Notes: a model not told the origin generated them from the letters alone. A stretch of 64,000 nt of DNA from Micrasema longulum (GCA_022494885.1 JAGVSM010002817.1:62001-126000); one strand, 5' to 3'; counted from the stretch's first letter, positions 21,773 through 32,538 are shown. Translations and numbers: made by a program.

Positions 21773-22689
21773 TTTATAGGTCAAATGATAGGATATTTTC
21801 GAGCCCTGCTTTTTATCGAGTAAAAGTTTCACCGTTCACATTCGTTCTGTGCATCTTTAAATCATAATGTTGTTATAATTTTGTCCGGTAATTAATTGGG
21901 TCCGTATGATAATCTTCTGATATCCTAGCCCTCATTGGCTGATGAAGCGAGCAATTAATTCCGAAGCATAAGGCGATGTTAATACTTAATAATAAATCAT
22001 TATTCCTCGGGCTTCAGGCGCCATCTGCCTGTCTAGTTCCTCGTCCTCTACAATTTACATCTGGCCAACTAATACGAAACGAAACAACTATCCACAGCAC
22101 ATACGAACTACGAACCAATTTCAGTTCGTATTATTTGTATCTATCTCGTGTTTACATGTACACAAATGTGTTAGTAGGAAGGAGATAAGAGTATCGGAAG
22201 TATTGGAGACAATCAGACAATGTAGACGCGCACGCGACCCTCCCTGTGCCTGTGCCTGTGCGTCAACACCTGTACTCGCTCATTAAGACTATTAACGACC
22301 GGAGTGTGTACGCAACGAGGTTGCTCAATGATTGTTTACCATAACACAACCTGTCATTGTGACCGAGGCGAGAAGTCACCTGTAACCGAATTGATTCAAT
22401 CGTTTAATAATTCTGCGTATTCTCTCGCAATTTTTTTATCGATTTTACAAACTCGCACAAAAATATCCGTCACTCCCCGATGATACTAAATAACATAAAA
22501 CACCCCCAAATATCATGTGACTGAAAAGATAACTTCATCATCATTCCTATTTCCGAAAATCGCGGACGGCAAAATCTATGTAAAAATTTAGATTGTTCAT
22601 GTAAATGACAAAACAAGTACACTTTTTTTTTATTGACTTTATAAGTTCTGGATATTATTAGCGTATTTATTATATAGTATATTCAGTAT
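21773..22689. other. Unique DNA with mixed composition; possible conserved non-coding block
   Basis: From about 21890 to 22400 the sequence includes GGTAATTAATTGGG and GCAATTAATTCC (homeodomain-type TAATTA cores), a TGTGCC hexamer array at about 22247, and CpG-containing unique DNA. No frame of note. A candidate host regulatory stretch only by composition. Confidence 0.25.
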
Positions 22690-22935
22690 AGTCGGCTTCG
22701 TGGTGTAGTGGTCAGCGCTTTGCCTAACATGCAAGAGGTCTCGGGTTCTATTCCCGACATAGTTGACACGAAATATTTATTAAAAAAGGTGTTTTTACAC
22801 TAGAAAATTGCATAGTCCCTGAAACGTAAAAACCTTCATGTAACAAAAATGATCAAGATACGCGGCGATTTGTATACCAATGAAGTACCCTATGCACTAT
22901 TAGGTGCGGAAAGGGAATAATGATGATGATATTAA
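22690..22935 (+). mobile_element. tRNA-derived SINE, family A copy 4 (best preserved 3' half)
   Basis: The head GGCTTCGTGGTGTAGTGGTC matches a tRNA A box, followed by AACATGCAAGAGG and a B box (GGGTTCTATTCCC). The body follows: TTGACACGAAATATTTATT, AAAAAGGTGTTTTTACAC, TCATGTAAC, AAAATGATCA and AGTACCCTATGCACTATTAG. It ends GGTGCGGAAAGGGAAT with a (GAT)n tail. It lacks the extra 5' segment present in the copies at 1.6, 5.2 and 44.2 kb. RNA polymerase III boxes are recognisable, but activity is unknown. Confidence 0.8.
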
Positions 22936-23383
22936 TTATTTTTCTTGAGAAATATTCTCGTAAGCTGATTTCTGAAAGTATGTATTATAATATTGATGTT
23001 TTTTGTTGAGATTTCTTGATAAAACTCCATAGTTGTTCATTCGCGAGTGAAACTGTCGTAACTTAGTGCCAATATTCATTAGTGTAAATTAAAAATATAA
23101 AAAAATCAGTATCATTAGGTATATATTATAATCCAAATATACTGAAAGAGATCAGTTTGCATGTTTCCAATAATTATACTAGAGCGAGATCTCATGCGCT
23201 GTTTTACACACCCAGAAGCCGTACAGATGCAAGTCAGAATTAACCCACCGCTTGCTGAATCTATGGGTTCTGGGGATAATATGGATCTATTTTTCTGTAC
23301 ATATCGACAGCTAAGCAGCTATCTGCTAATTTATATTTACAGTCTGCATTACGTAATGGGTTCATTTTTCATTTTCATTTTTT
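22936..23383. other. AT-rich DNA without recognised features
   Basis: Part of a 130-codon frame (23161-23553) falls here, but that frame runs into the SINE at 23384 and has no domain. Confidence 0.45.
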
Positions 23384-23550
23384 TTATTGCACCACAACAG
23401 GCCAGGAGGCCCAATTACAGTGGTGAATTCCATTACAGAACAACCAGGTTTGAGAAAAATCACTTTTTTTTTGTGTTCTCACCAAGAATCGAACCCGGAA
23501 CCTTCCGTCCGCGAGTCAAGCGTCTTGACCACTACACCACAGAGGCCGCC
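23384..23550 (-). mobile_element. tRNA-derived SINE, family B copy 1
   Basis: On the minus strand: GGCGGCCTCTGTGGTGTAGT as A-box head, GACGCTTGACTCGCGGACG, and B box GGGTTCGATTC. The body holds AAAAAAAAGTGATTTTTCTC, CTGGTTGTTCTGTAATGG and TTCACCACTG, and the end is GGGCCTCCTGGCCTGTTGTG before the A/T-rich tail. The copy at 28321-28487 (plus) and the fragment at 56199-56275 (minus) share this end. The palindromic GGCC-rich terminus is a family hallmark. Confidence 0.8.
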
Positions 23551-23721
23551 TAAAGGAGGCCGGTTAAACAGCCCGTAAAATGTGGACAAGAATTTGTTAA
23601 ATAAATAAATTTAGTATTGTGCGTACAGCTAAGGCATTTTAAAGCGTTTTCGCCCATATTTAGGTATGATTTTTATGTGTTCACATGTGCAAGATATAGA
23701 AATAGTTTTGTATTGTATTCA

Positions 23722-23895
23722 TACAGATACATACATATTACAAAAAACAAATAATAATAACATATCCCAAACTCTATGAGGCCAAGGGCTCTGTGTTGGG
23801 TTGGGATACAACAAAATGGAAAGTGGAAGCACGTACATAATTAAATAATTGCAAAATAAAAATGAAATATTATTATATAAACATACATATATTTC
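23722..23895 (-). repeat. LINE-like 3' end, family L copy 1
   Basis: On the minus strand: GTACGTGCTTCCACTTTCCA, TTTTGTTGTATCCCAACCC, AACACAGAGCCC, CCTCATAGAGTTTGGGAT and an AT-rich tail. The plus-strand copy near 49600-49750 has GTACATGCTTCCACTTTCCA, TATCCCAACTCAACACAG and CCTCATAGAGTTTGGGAC. A shorter relative lies at 53335-53390. No coding portion is recognised. Confidence 0.55.
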
Positions 23896-24570
23896 AAAGG
23901 GCATGTGGACAACACACTTAATAGTATACTTTACTTCTAGAGAAATATTTCAATACTGTACTATATGCCAACTGTTACGCCCACAGTGTACCTTGTTAAC
24001 CTATATCGCGCCCATTTTTAGATATTAAAACCAATATAATTTTATAATTAGTCTTTTATAAAACATAGTGCAACTGACTTCCCGTACATTTTTATTTTAA
24101 AAATGTTTTGTACAATATACGTCATGCTTGTTCATTGATCTGCCTAGTATACAATATCCCACAATGCAATGTTTTAGCGTTTAGCAACAGCGGATATATC
24201 AGCTGACTAATGTTTTACGAACTTTGGTAAAGCTCTACATGAACGTGTTTATGGAGAAGTTGGCATGTTTATGGATGTATGGGTATTATTTTGTGCCGTA
24301 GGATCAAGATCGGTCAGCGACTCTAAAGTACTCTGAAACCTCGTTTTACTCGTTTTTTTTACACGGTTTCGAAATAACACGGTCCAAAAATTTATTAAAT
24401 AAAAAAAAACATTACTTTAACAATGCGTAATATTAACATAATAGAGAAATATCACGCTTCTTTTTTACAATTTTAAATTAACAAGAGTATGAAATACTGT
24501 CCAGTAGAATATAATATTTTTCTACTTATTAGTAGTATTAAAATATTTTTAAATTTGTAATTTTTAATTC
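23896..24570. other. AT-rich DNA, possible older repeat interrupted by the LINE at 24571
   Basis: The stretch CACGGTTTCGAAATAACACG, then AACATTA at 24360-24420, resembles 32950-33005 (CCCGGTTTAGAAATAACACT, AACATTAATT). The region right of the LINE (25440-25515) resembles 33140-33185. This suggests that an older repeat is split by the LINE insertion. Confidence 0.3.
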
Positions 24571-25176
24571 CCGCAATACCGCAGAGTGTGTGCGGACCAA
24601 CTACTGCTTTACAAAATTGTGACAGGAATGGTTGACTGTACAGAGCTGCTTGGTTTAATAACAATACATGTGCCAGCCAGGATTTGTAGATGGTACCACC
24701 TGTTTCATGTACCAATAAGTAAAACATCGTATGTTAAAATGCTTTTTTTCGTAGGACTTTTTCAATGTACAATACAAAATTTAAAAACGAAGATTACACA
24801 AACATCACTATGTCAGATTTAAAATTTACACTAAAAATGTATTATGTAACTTAGTAGACATTATAATAATAAATATGTACATCTCCCCTCCCCTCCTTAT
24901 CCTCCCTTCAAGCATTTTTGTCCCTTATCCCGCCCAATTTACAGTAACTTAATGTTCTTAAAATTAATATTTAAAAAATCTTTGATTATTGAGTACATGA
25001 AAATAACATTTTATATGTATAAATTGTATGTATTTATTTGATATGTAATATATTTTCTTTACTAACTTTGTATACTATGTGGAAATCTGTTATTAGTTCT
25101 GAGTTTATACACTATATCTGTTTGTTTACTAAAAATATGTATGTAGAACTGTTGATTTCCCTAATAAAATAAAATA
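24571..25176 (+). mobile_element. 5'-truncated non-LTR retrotransposon 3' end, copy 2
   Basis: It matches 8222-8845 almost base for base, from AATACCGCAGAGTGTGTGCG through the 3' UTR (CTGTTGATTTCCCTAATAAA) to a short AAAATAA tail. The two copies start at nearly the same internal position. That may reflect a shared truncation point in the source, or my inability to recognise more divergent upstream sequence. Confidence 0.85.
24577..24855 (+). pseudogene. Frameshifted C-terminal fragment of LINE RT protein
   Basis: It has the same residues as the 8.2-kb copy through TSYVK. One A is then missing near 24738 (GTTAAAATGC versus GTTAAAAATGC at 8.4 kb), which shifts the frame and replaces the NAFFRRTFSMYN segment. 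The coding tail of this copy is therefore broken. Confidence 0.75.
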
Positions 25177-25520
25177 ACGGTTGATTGCATTAACAACGCC
25201 ACTAATTCGTCACGATTCGGTTAAATTTTAAACTTAGTGACCGTTTCAATTCAAATAGAACATTTTAACGTCGCGTTTTTTAAAGACATTTTTATTAAAA
25301 AAATCACATATAAAAACATTTCTCCACAATATTCATATTGGTTTTGAAAATTTAATTAATGTTTCTAAATCCATTTCACATGTTTTTATCGGTCTTCGTA
25401 GTATGTGATATATATTGGAATGCCCTAAATCGCTCTTTTACTTGGCGTGTAGTATAGTTATGATAGTAAATAAACTTTGTTACGATTTTAAACTTATTTT
25501 AATGTCATGTCATGTCATCT
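25177..25520. other. AT-rich DNA without clear features
   Basis: No coding signal. The last 80 bp (GTAAATAAACTTTGTTACGAT, then TGTCATGTCATGTCATC) resemble 33140-33185 and end in a short TGTCA repeat next to the piggyBac-like element. Confidence 0.35.
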
Positions 25521-25524
25521 TTAA

Positions 25525-26114
25525 CTCTTAAAAGACTGTGGTAAATAATCCCTTTGCGCGCGGTGATGTAACATCGTGTTACCACTAGTAAAAGACGGAA
25601 TATTCTAAAGTTTGAATATTTAAAAAAAATGAAAAACATATAGACATACTGTTTAATAATTCCTTTTCCACAATGTATGCGAATAAACATATAATTTTGC
25701 TCTGTTATAGCAAATTAAATTTGAAATCACAAATACGCCGCTCATGCTACGCGCGTGCGTCCCCCATCATTGCCATCAACCGACTGAAGACTAAATCTGT
25801 CTTAGACGACACCCGCCGCAGAACAGCGTCTCTGTCTTCCTTGTTATGACTTTTATATTCGTGCTCTCTCTTGTATAAGGTATCTGTATAGATGTTTTGT
25901 TGAATTAGCGGACATTCGTTCTTCACGTAGCAAGGATATATTTTTTTTGTATTAACACTAAGCACAGTTATACAAATTTTACTTTACAAATCGGATGTGA
26001 AAATGTCCATTTGAAGATTGCAAAAAATACGAATTCATAATTTAAAAAAAAAAGAGAGATATATCAAGTCTTGTGTCGTATGTCGACTAGTGTGACATCA
26101 CAGCCACACAAGAG
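25525..26114 (+). mobile_element. piggyBac-like non-autonomous element, copy 2, with TTAA target duplication
   Basis: TTAA at 25521-25524 and 26115-26118 brackets the inverted ends CTCTT and AAGAG. Inside the left end are AAAAGACTGTGGTAAATAA and GTGATGTAACATCGTGTTAC. Inside the right end are GTGTGACATCACAGCCACAC, which also contains the palindrome TGTGACATCACA. Exact TTAA duplications are diagnostic of piggyBac-type integration. At 590 bp with no transposase it is a MITE-sized derivative; the copy at 14343-15182 is longer and more decayed. Confidence 0.7.
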
Positions 26115-26118
26115 TTAA

Positions 26119-26777
26119 GAAAAAAGTTAAGGTACAATAAATAGAAAACATTTAAAAAAAAAAATTGAATGGATTTTTATTCAAGAAAACCCATCCACTA
26201 CTGTTATTTTTTTATTATACTTTTATTTGCTCTTTTTTTTACATAATAATGCAGGATCGTATACCTCGTCTAAAAAAAGTTCCGGTGTATTCGCTTGGTA
26301 AGGTCTATGAATTTTCCCTTTTACGATGGCAAGTGGCGTATCCTGTATCCTGTTTAATGTACTTTAACATTATACAGGTTTTTTCATAATTTTCTCGGTG
26401 CAATGGTTTTCACGTGATGAAACTGGTTTGCAAACAAAGGGAGTGCAGTTGATTATAGTCACCAATTAAGAAAGGCAAATATAGATGGAAGAAGAAGAAA
26501 TGTACACGTGATATGTCGTTTTAATAGTGGTATGATTTTTCTCTTTGGTGTTCTTGGCGCATTATGATAACATTAATACCCATGGGTTTTTGCTCATACT
26601 ATTTTATTTTCCTGTTTTGTTTTATTAAAGGATGCTTTTTTACTTTTTTAGACTAATAATGCATTTTACTTACAATAAATATTCAGTATATAACAGAGGT
26701 TATATAAATACGTATCAGCCGTTTAGTCGCTTAAGCAAATTGCTAAATATGTTTTTGCCCTTGTTTAAATGTTTCAG
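26119..26777. other. AT-rich DNA without recognised features
   Basis: No repeat match or coding signal; frames at 26165-26389 and 26632-26856 are AT-driven. Confidence 0.45.
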
Positions 26778-26865
26778 TTCTGTGTGTGAAATAGAACCAG
26801 AATCCTGGACAAGTGCTCGGGTGAAAATTCTGAATAAGGAAATCGAGTGGATATAAGTCCGCCCC
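26778..26865 (+). mobile_element. SINE family A copy 5, 5' segment (separated from its body)
   Basis: AGAACCAGAATCCTGGACAA, then GTGCTCGGGTGAAAATTCTG, AATAAGGAAATCGAGTGGAT and ATAAGTCCGCC match the 5' segment of the minus-strand copies at 1.6, 5.2 and 44.2 kb. Here it stops just where the tRNA-like head should begin. SINE A body sequence resumes at about 27365. Confidence 0.65.
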
Positions 26866-26980
26866 CCCTTTTTAAAAAATATATTTGGACCCCTGTATTT
26901 AGTAGCCTTACGTGTCATGTACAAGGCTAGGGTACTCGGAAAAAAACCGTTTTTGTTTATCTTGGAAATGGGATGTTCGA

Positions 26981-27345
26981 TCACTGATTTTGGTTTATTA
27001 CCTTTATGAGTCCAATCACCATTGTTGCAAAGTCCAAGAACAATGGCGCGTGATAACTACTTTTAACGACAGTGTGGATATCTGTTAAAGATATCCCATC
27101 TTTCCTGCATTCTGCTTCAAGATTGGGGCGTTGTAAACTGAAAAATGGGCAACGAAATAACAGATGTTCGATACTCAGTGAAGAAATATTATCGCATGGA
27201 CAATAGTCATCATTCCCTTATTTAAACGTATATAGGTAACTTCTCATAGCTCCGTGTCCGGTAAAAATTTGGGTCGTTTCAAAAGTACCTTGGTGATGAC
27301 GACGGAAGTTTGCTGCATCGGCCAGCATTAGGAAAAACATTGTAG
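26981..27345 (-). pseudogene. LINE C-terminal fragment (CCHC-like motif after RT/RNase H)
   Basis: On the minus strand an almost open frame reads TTQIFTGHGAMRSYLYTFK, a stop, then DDYCPCDNISSLSIEHLLFR, CPFFSLQRPNLEAE and so on, to a TGA at 26981-26983. The pattern (L/I)TGHG.F..YL, then C.C....E(H).L..CP......R, is the C-terminal zinc-knuckle region of R1/jockey/I-type insect LINEs. At least one nonsense codon breaks it, and no RT core is present. Confidence 0.75.
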
Positions 27346-27364
27346 TGATTTTACCTGTAGAAGA

Positions 27365-27611
27365 AGCGCCCCTTGTTGATTCGTCCGTCCACTATTCTTG
27401 AGGTCCTAGGTTCGATTCTTTTCAGGGTGAACGTGAAATATTGATTTTAAAGGCTTTTTGAACGGATATATTTAATTGTTTCTGCACTGGCATCTGAAGC
27501 GTAAGACTGATCACCGTACCTTCACATAACAGATTATCGAACTAAGCTACATTTGGTTTTTCAATGCACTGCCCTATGTACCATTGGATGTGGAAAGGAA
27601 GGTGATGATTA
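27365..27611 (+). mobile_element. SINE family A copy 5, tRNA-like part and body
   Basis: TCTTGAGGTCCTAGGTTCGA supplies the B-box region, followed by GTGAACGTGAAATATTGATT, CACTGGCATCTGAAGCGTAA, GACTGATCACCGTACCTTCA, CACTGCCCTATGTACCATTG, GGAAAGGAAGG and a TGATGATT tail. Together with 26778-26865 it makes one SINE separated by about 500 bp that includes the LINE fragment. Confidence 0.65.
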
Positions 27612-27742
27612 ATACCCGTATGCAGAGACAAACCTTAAGGTGAGGAAAGTACATTCTATTGTCTTCACCTTCGGGTTATTTTCTGCATTTGAAATGAGAA
27701 TGTACTTTCCTCACCTCAAGTATTGTCTCTGCATACGGGTAT
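27612..27742. mobile_element. 131-bp foldback MITE
   Basis: Outer arms ATACCCGTATGCAGAGACAA (left) and its exact inverse at the right end continue into a second inverted block (GGTGAGGAAAGTACATTCT on the left). It sits at the tail of the SINE A body. Flanks are TTA(A) on the left and TAA on the right; a TTAA-like duplication is possible but not clean. Confidence 0.8.
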
Positions 27743-28320
27743 AAGTGTTTGAATAAATATCAGTTTTCTAAATACTACTATATTAAATGATCAGTAGGGA
27801 TTCTTACGGTTATACCTGTTCTCTGGACCTCAGTTTACATTAGTATTTATTAGGTAGATCTTTAGTCATTTGCACACCTTACCTATTTTCCATAATCTTA
27901 AGTTTTTCTAGTGGATTCTAAATTGAATCAGTTCACGATTCAATATTATTTGCTGGGCCTGTTGCCAACTTGTTTTAATATGTTTTTTTTTGTTTCAGGT
28001 TGGTTTATCACTAATCAGAATTGATGCACGATAACACGATTCCCGAATGTCCCCCTGTCAACAGATATGTATCAATATCGTATTAATATGCTTGTTTTAC
28101 TATTTAAATAAGCTTAGATAGTGAGTAGTGACTACAGAAAAAAAAATATAATGTGGCAAAAAAATACGCTAACTGTTGTACTGGTCAATCAATATGTGTT
28201 TCTGTAAAATGAATTCTTCTAAAATAGTTAATTTTTTTTGTCTCTGTACGCATGCATTAAAAAAATATATATTATGGTTGTTTCTAGGTGCTTTTTTTTT
28301 TTCATGGTTTTTTTTTGCAC
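27743..28320. other. AT-rich DNA without recognised features
   Basis: No repeats or frames of note apart from A and T runs near 28130-28320. Confidence 0.45.
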
Positions 28321-28487
28321 GGCGACCTCCGTGGTGTAAAGGCCAAGACATTTGACGCACGCACGGAAGTTTCCGGGCTCAATTCTCAATGAGCGCACAA
28401 AAATTAAATGTGATTTTTCTCGAGCCCAGGTGTTCTGTGCTGTAATTCACCACCGTATCGGGCCTCCTGGCCTGTTGTGGTGCAAAA
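28321..28487 (+). mobile_element. tRNA-derived SINE, family B copy 2
   Basis: GGCGACCTCCGTGGTGTAAA (A-box region), TTGACGCACGCACGGAAGTT and a mutated B box (CCGGGCTCAATTCTC). Then ATGTGATTTTTCTCGAGCCC, GTGTTCTGTGCTGTAATTCA and the family terminus GGGCCTCCTGGCCTGTTGTG, followed by an AATATTAATAAAT tail. Same family as 23384-23550. Confidence 0.8.
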
Positions 28488-31400
28488 AAATATTAATAAA
28501 TGTTTAAAAACTTGAAAGTTGAATTCCCGAAGTCTGAAATCAAACCAATCATATTGTTATCGCCGAGATCCCGTTTTTTGGCAATGAAACCTATTTTTGT
28601 CTAAGTACTGTCGTTTTCTTATTTGTCATAACAGGTTTCAGAGGCAATATTTTATTTCATCCAACTTCTTATTTCTCTCCCCCTAGTTAGGGGTGAGTTA
28701 AGCGGGGTTCGGTTAGTACATACTGTAGGAGTACCACGTTTTTGAAGCAGCTTTACCATTTATTAGCAATAAATCACGTCTTTAAGATCAACCCTAGTGT
28801 ATTATTACTTCCATTATATTTCTTAGCCATACGTTGACACTATGTATTTTTATTTTTAAGTCCTTTATACCTACTACGAAAATGATTTAGTTTTTAACAC
28901 TGGACATTATAATACAAACAAAAAAAATATGGATAGCGAAATTATTTTATAAAAATATGTACGTGTTTAAGAAGAACTTTGATTTACATTTAAAGCTTTG
29001 GAAAATACTAAAGTGGTAAGTTTATTCGTTGCTTTGACAATACCCTTACAGAGCGAAACAGCTATCTAAAATATGTAATCTATCTAAATCATTATATAAC
29101 TACACAAAAAATGTAATTACTATAATATCAAGAGAACTATACCTTATAATATAAACGGCTCTAGTGATTAGTATTCCAAACTTTTTGTGTGAATTCAATA
29201 AAACGGTAATGATGTTTGATCTAAGTGAGAAAATTATTAGGCTCTATATACTAAAAGTTGATTCCTTTTCTCGTATCCGACGTTTTATTTGAAACGCGTA
29301 GTTTAAATATTGAATCAGGAAATCCGCTCGTTTGATTCTTGTAATTCTGCCACCTGATTCTGATATTGTATCTCGTTTTATGTGCAGGAGACGTAAATTT
29401 ATTTCTAACAAGCAGTTGGCCTTTAATCTCGGCGCATCAGCGCTCCATCCGATTGCTCCTTGCGTGGAGCGGAAATGGTTTAGGTTCGCGCTTTTCTCGT
29501 GCTAACGACCCGTTAATTGGATTCCCTCTGCATGCACATTGCTGAGCATAGGTTGTTATTCGCTATTTAGGAATCTCCACTAAACCGCTGATGATAGTAA
29601 GACCACCTGATGGAGGATAATTGCATTTCTGTCCGCCTCGTGTTACTTGTTTTGTCTTACCCGGCTCGGCGATGCGCATAAAGGTTTTGTCTGTTAACGT
29701 AAAACCGGCTAGTTTACGACTTCTATATAGCAAACGAGTTATTACCTTAAAACAGTATAGAAATCCACCAAACACACTCGTTAATTATTATTTTTTTCAT
29801 TTCGTTGTACGCAATTCTAAGTTTGAACTAATCGAATGCAGACGAACGTGAAAAATATTGCTCATTTGTGTCAGCATTACGTGTGTAGATATCACACTTC
29901 ACTTTAGCTTAAATCAATTGGGTACACGTGAGCTCTACTGCGGTTTTTTTTTCATGTCTTTGTTTATATTCCGTTTATTTATATTATATTGGATCTACGG
30001 CGGTTGTTTTGCTTTCATTTTCTTCTAAAGACTATTTCGATATTATCACATCTAAGAACACGCTTCTAAGAATCCATTTTCTCAGCCTTCGTCTAATAAG
30101 TACGTACGTGTTGCCTATTTGAACTTAATGCAGTATATTCGTTCCATTAAATCTCGAAGCTCCGTCGGTTTTCGTCGCCTCGCCTAATGCATTCCCCTAA
30201 TGTCCGAACCCTTCCTAGTATTCATCAGAGTCCGCTCTAACTGGTTTAGAGCCGCGTAAAAATAAAACCAACGAAACGGGTTGTTGGCTGTGAGGCCCCT
30301 ATCCCGTATAAACTGGCATGTGCTTGCTAAACTGGAAAACTATATAGTAGGATACTTTGATTTAGAATGCACCATTAGTGCACATAGCTGTCGGTTAAAC
30401 CTTTATACTCCGGCGCTTTGTTTCTGTACTGGGAGAGTAGCCGCGTGTGGCGTTCGGACGGTCGTACTCGGCGCCAGCACCGGTGGACGGAGACGGGTGG
30501 ACCGTCAGATGCTCCTCGCCCTTCGAGGGAGTTCCTCCGACATCCGCGTATCGGCTGTTTTCCCATAATTTCTTTTTAACTGTTACTCGTTAAACATTTC
30601 TATTCTCTCTATTTTTTCTGTTCTATTCTGAGCATTCGCCCCTTTTCTTGGAAGCTTTGTAAGCGTTTTAAATTTCCCAGTAAAATGTAGGTATTATCAA
30701 GAGAACGGTTGCCCTTTTTTATAAAACATTTAAATATCCATTTTCATTAATATTTAAATGTTTTAAATGTTTGTCAACATACTTGTAAACTAATGATAGA
30801 ATACACAGGAATATAGGTACACAGTAATATGAGTACATGACGGTTCATTTGTTTATGTTTAACATACATACACTTATAAATGTCAACATACATGAAATAA
30901 TGACGTGTGTTTAGAATTTTTGTGGACATCGAGTCATTTTTAAATATGCATAGATAGTATGAAAAAGGTGTGGCTATGCGGTTGCCGTCAGTTTTCGTAA
31001 CGAAGAAGTAATTTGTTTTCATTTATTTACTGCAATTATCGTTGTATTCATTCACTTGACATATGGTCAGTGTAAATAATATTTCGCCGCTTCGTGTATC
31101 ATCAGTCGCAACTTTTCCATTATTCTCCACCCCTTGGCCTTATGTTTCCCGTTCAATAGAAACCCTTCATTATGTAGCTGTCTTGGATCCTCATCGCGTG
31201 CGTGAGTCGGACCAACTGCACCAAATTGTCTTCTCGGAAATTGGTGCAAAGCGGTGTTTTCTACCTTTTTTACAATTTGTAATGCAACTCGTCATTTTTC
31301 TCTTTAAATTTTCAAATAAATTGTGCCGTTGAACCACAACCGCTTCAATACATTCTCACGCATTTTGGTAAGGTATTATTTTATATTTTCCCTATTAACG

Positions 31401-31620
31401 TCTTACCTACGTGTGATTTTTTATTCAAGGTTGAATTTAATTTCTAGTTGTTAACAATATTTTGGGTACGTCTAAATCTTTGTAATCAAATTCTGGATTT
31501 TTCCCTCTCGAGATGATACCAATATTATATATTTTTTAACAGAGATGAAGCTATACCCACACGCATGGGAATGTTTATCCAAAACAAAGCATTACACATA
31601 GGTACATAATCGAAAAATAC
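28488..31620. other. Three kilobases of mostly unique DNA
   Basis: No gene recognised. Two non-AT-rich patches stand out. The first, 29395-29560, is unique with GACCCGTTAATTGGATTCCC and TCTGCATGCACATTGC. The second, 30405-30566, is CpG-rich, with overlapping frames on both strands (63 and 95 codons). A perfect AT hairpin (AAAACATTTAAATAT and its inverse) lies at 30724-30768. Frames at 31063-31332 and 31067-31249 oppose each other and are unrecognised. Confidence 0.35.
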
Positions 31621-32125
31621 CAACAATATATTGAGTTTGTCCAAATTCCTGTAGACATGGACTGGATTCAACTCCCTGGGGAGCTGTTTATATGAACATA
31701 TTACAACAGAGATGAAGAACATTTAAGAGAAGGTAATATAGAAGTCTAGGCATCTACAGGGCTTATGACCTGTCAATGGCTGGTTTAAGTGGCTCAAAAT
31801 TTTGTTGATAAATCCACCTGGTCTATGAAGAAGTATAGAAATTGAAAAAATAACCTTTTTAGGCGTTGCCTAGTATGTAGGTGAAATAATTCAATTAGAT
31901 GAATCTCACCCGCATAAATAAAGGTTTCAGCTCTTTAACTTCACTAACATCAACAGATGAAAGAATTGAAGGAATATAGATGTTCAAATATGGGCAGAAT
32001 GGTGAATGTTACACAGTGTGTAGAGTGGCCACTTAAACCAGCCAATGACAGGTCATAAGCCCTGTAGATGCCTAGACTTCTATATTACCTTTTCTGAAAT
32101 GTTATTCATCTCTGTTGAAATATGT
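31621..32125. mobile_element. Foldback element, family E copy 2
   Basis: The left part is CAATATATTGAGTTTGTCC, ACTGGATTCAACTCCCTGGG, then ACAACAGAGATGAAGAAC and TCTAGGCATCTACAGGGC. A central segment (GCGTTGCCTAGTATGTAGG, GATGAATCTCACCCGC) follows, then the inverted arm (32001-32123) with GGCAGAATGGTGAATGTTAC, GCCCTGTAGATGCCTAGA and TTCATCTCTGTTGAAATATG. It has no coding capacity, but its transcript could fold into a long hairpin. Confidence 0.8.
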
Positions 32126-32538
32126 TTATGAAAAAATACCATACGCGAAAATAGAAGTCAACTACATATATGCAGAATGGTTAATGTTACACAAGTATAA
32201 AGTAATCACTTAACTCAGCCGGTGACAGATCTTAAGCTCTGTAAATAATTAGACTTCTAGATTCTTAATAGCTTTACCTCTCTTTAAAAATATCTAATTT
32301 CTAGTTGTTTCGTTTAAATTATTTTTTTCAGTTTATTCAAATAAATTATTAGGTTTACCATTAGTGTAGTTTCGTTATGCCAAGATTAAATCGTCGAATA
32401 AAAATATATTTATTGATCAATCAAATGAACTCTTCATTGTTGGCTATATGGAAGTGGCTAAGGCAGCTTTTTGTGTCGAATATCACTTTAGATTCAATGG
32501 AGTTGTGTTTCTCTTGTCCTAATGTTCCCGAGTACAGA
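32126..32538. other. AT-rich DNA without recognised features
   Basis: A short stretch at 32165-32280 (TGCAGAATGGTTAATGTTAC, GACAGATCTTAAGCTCTGTA) is a decayed copy of one family E arm. Confidence 0.45.

Noticed and set aside
23161..23553. 130-codon plus-strand frame
   Set aside because: Its second half is the reverse complement of SINE B copy 1 and the first half is AT-rich with no domain.
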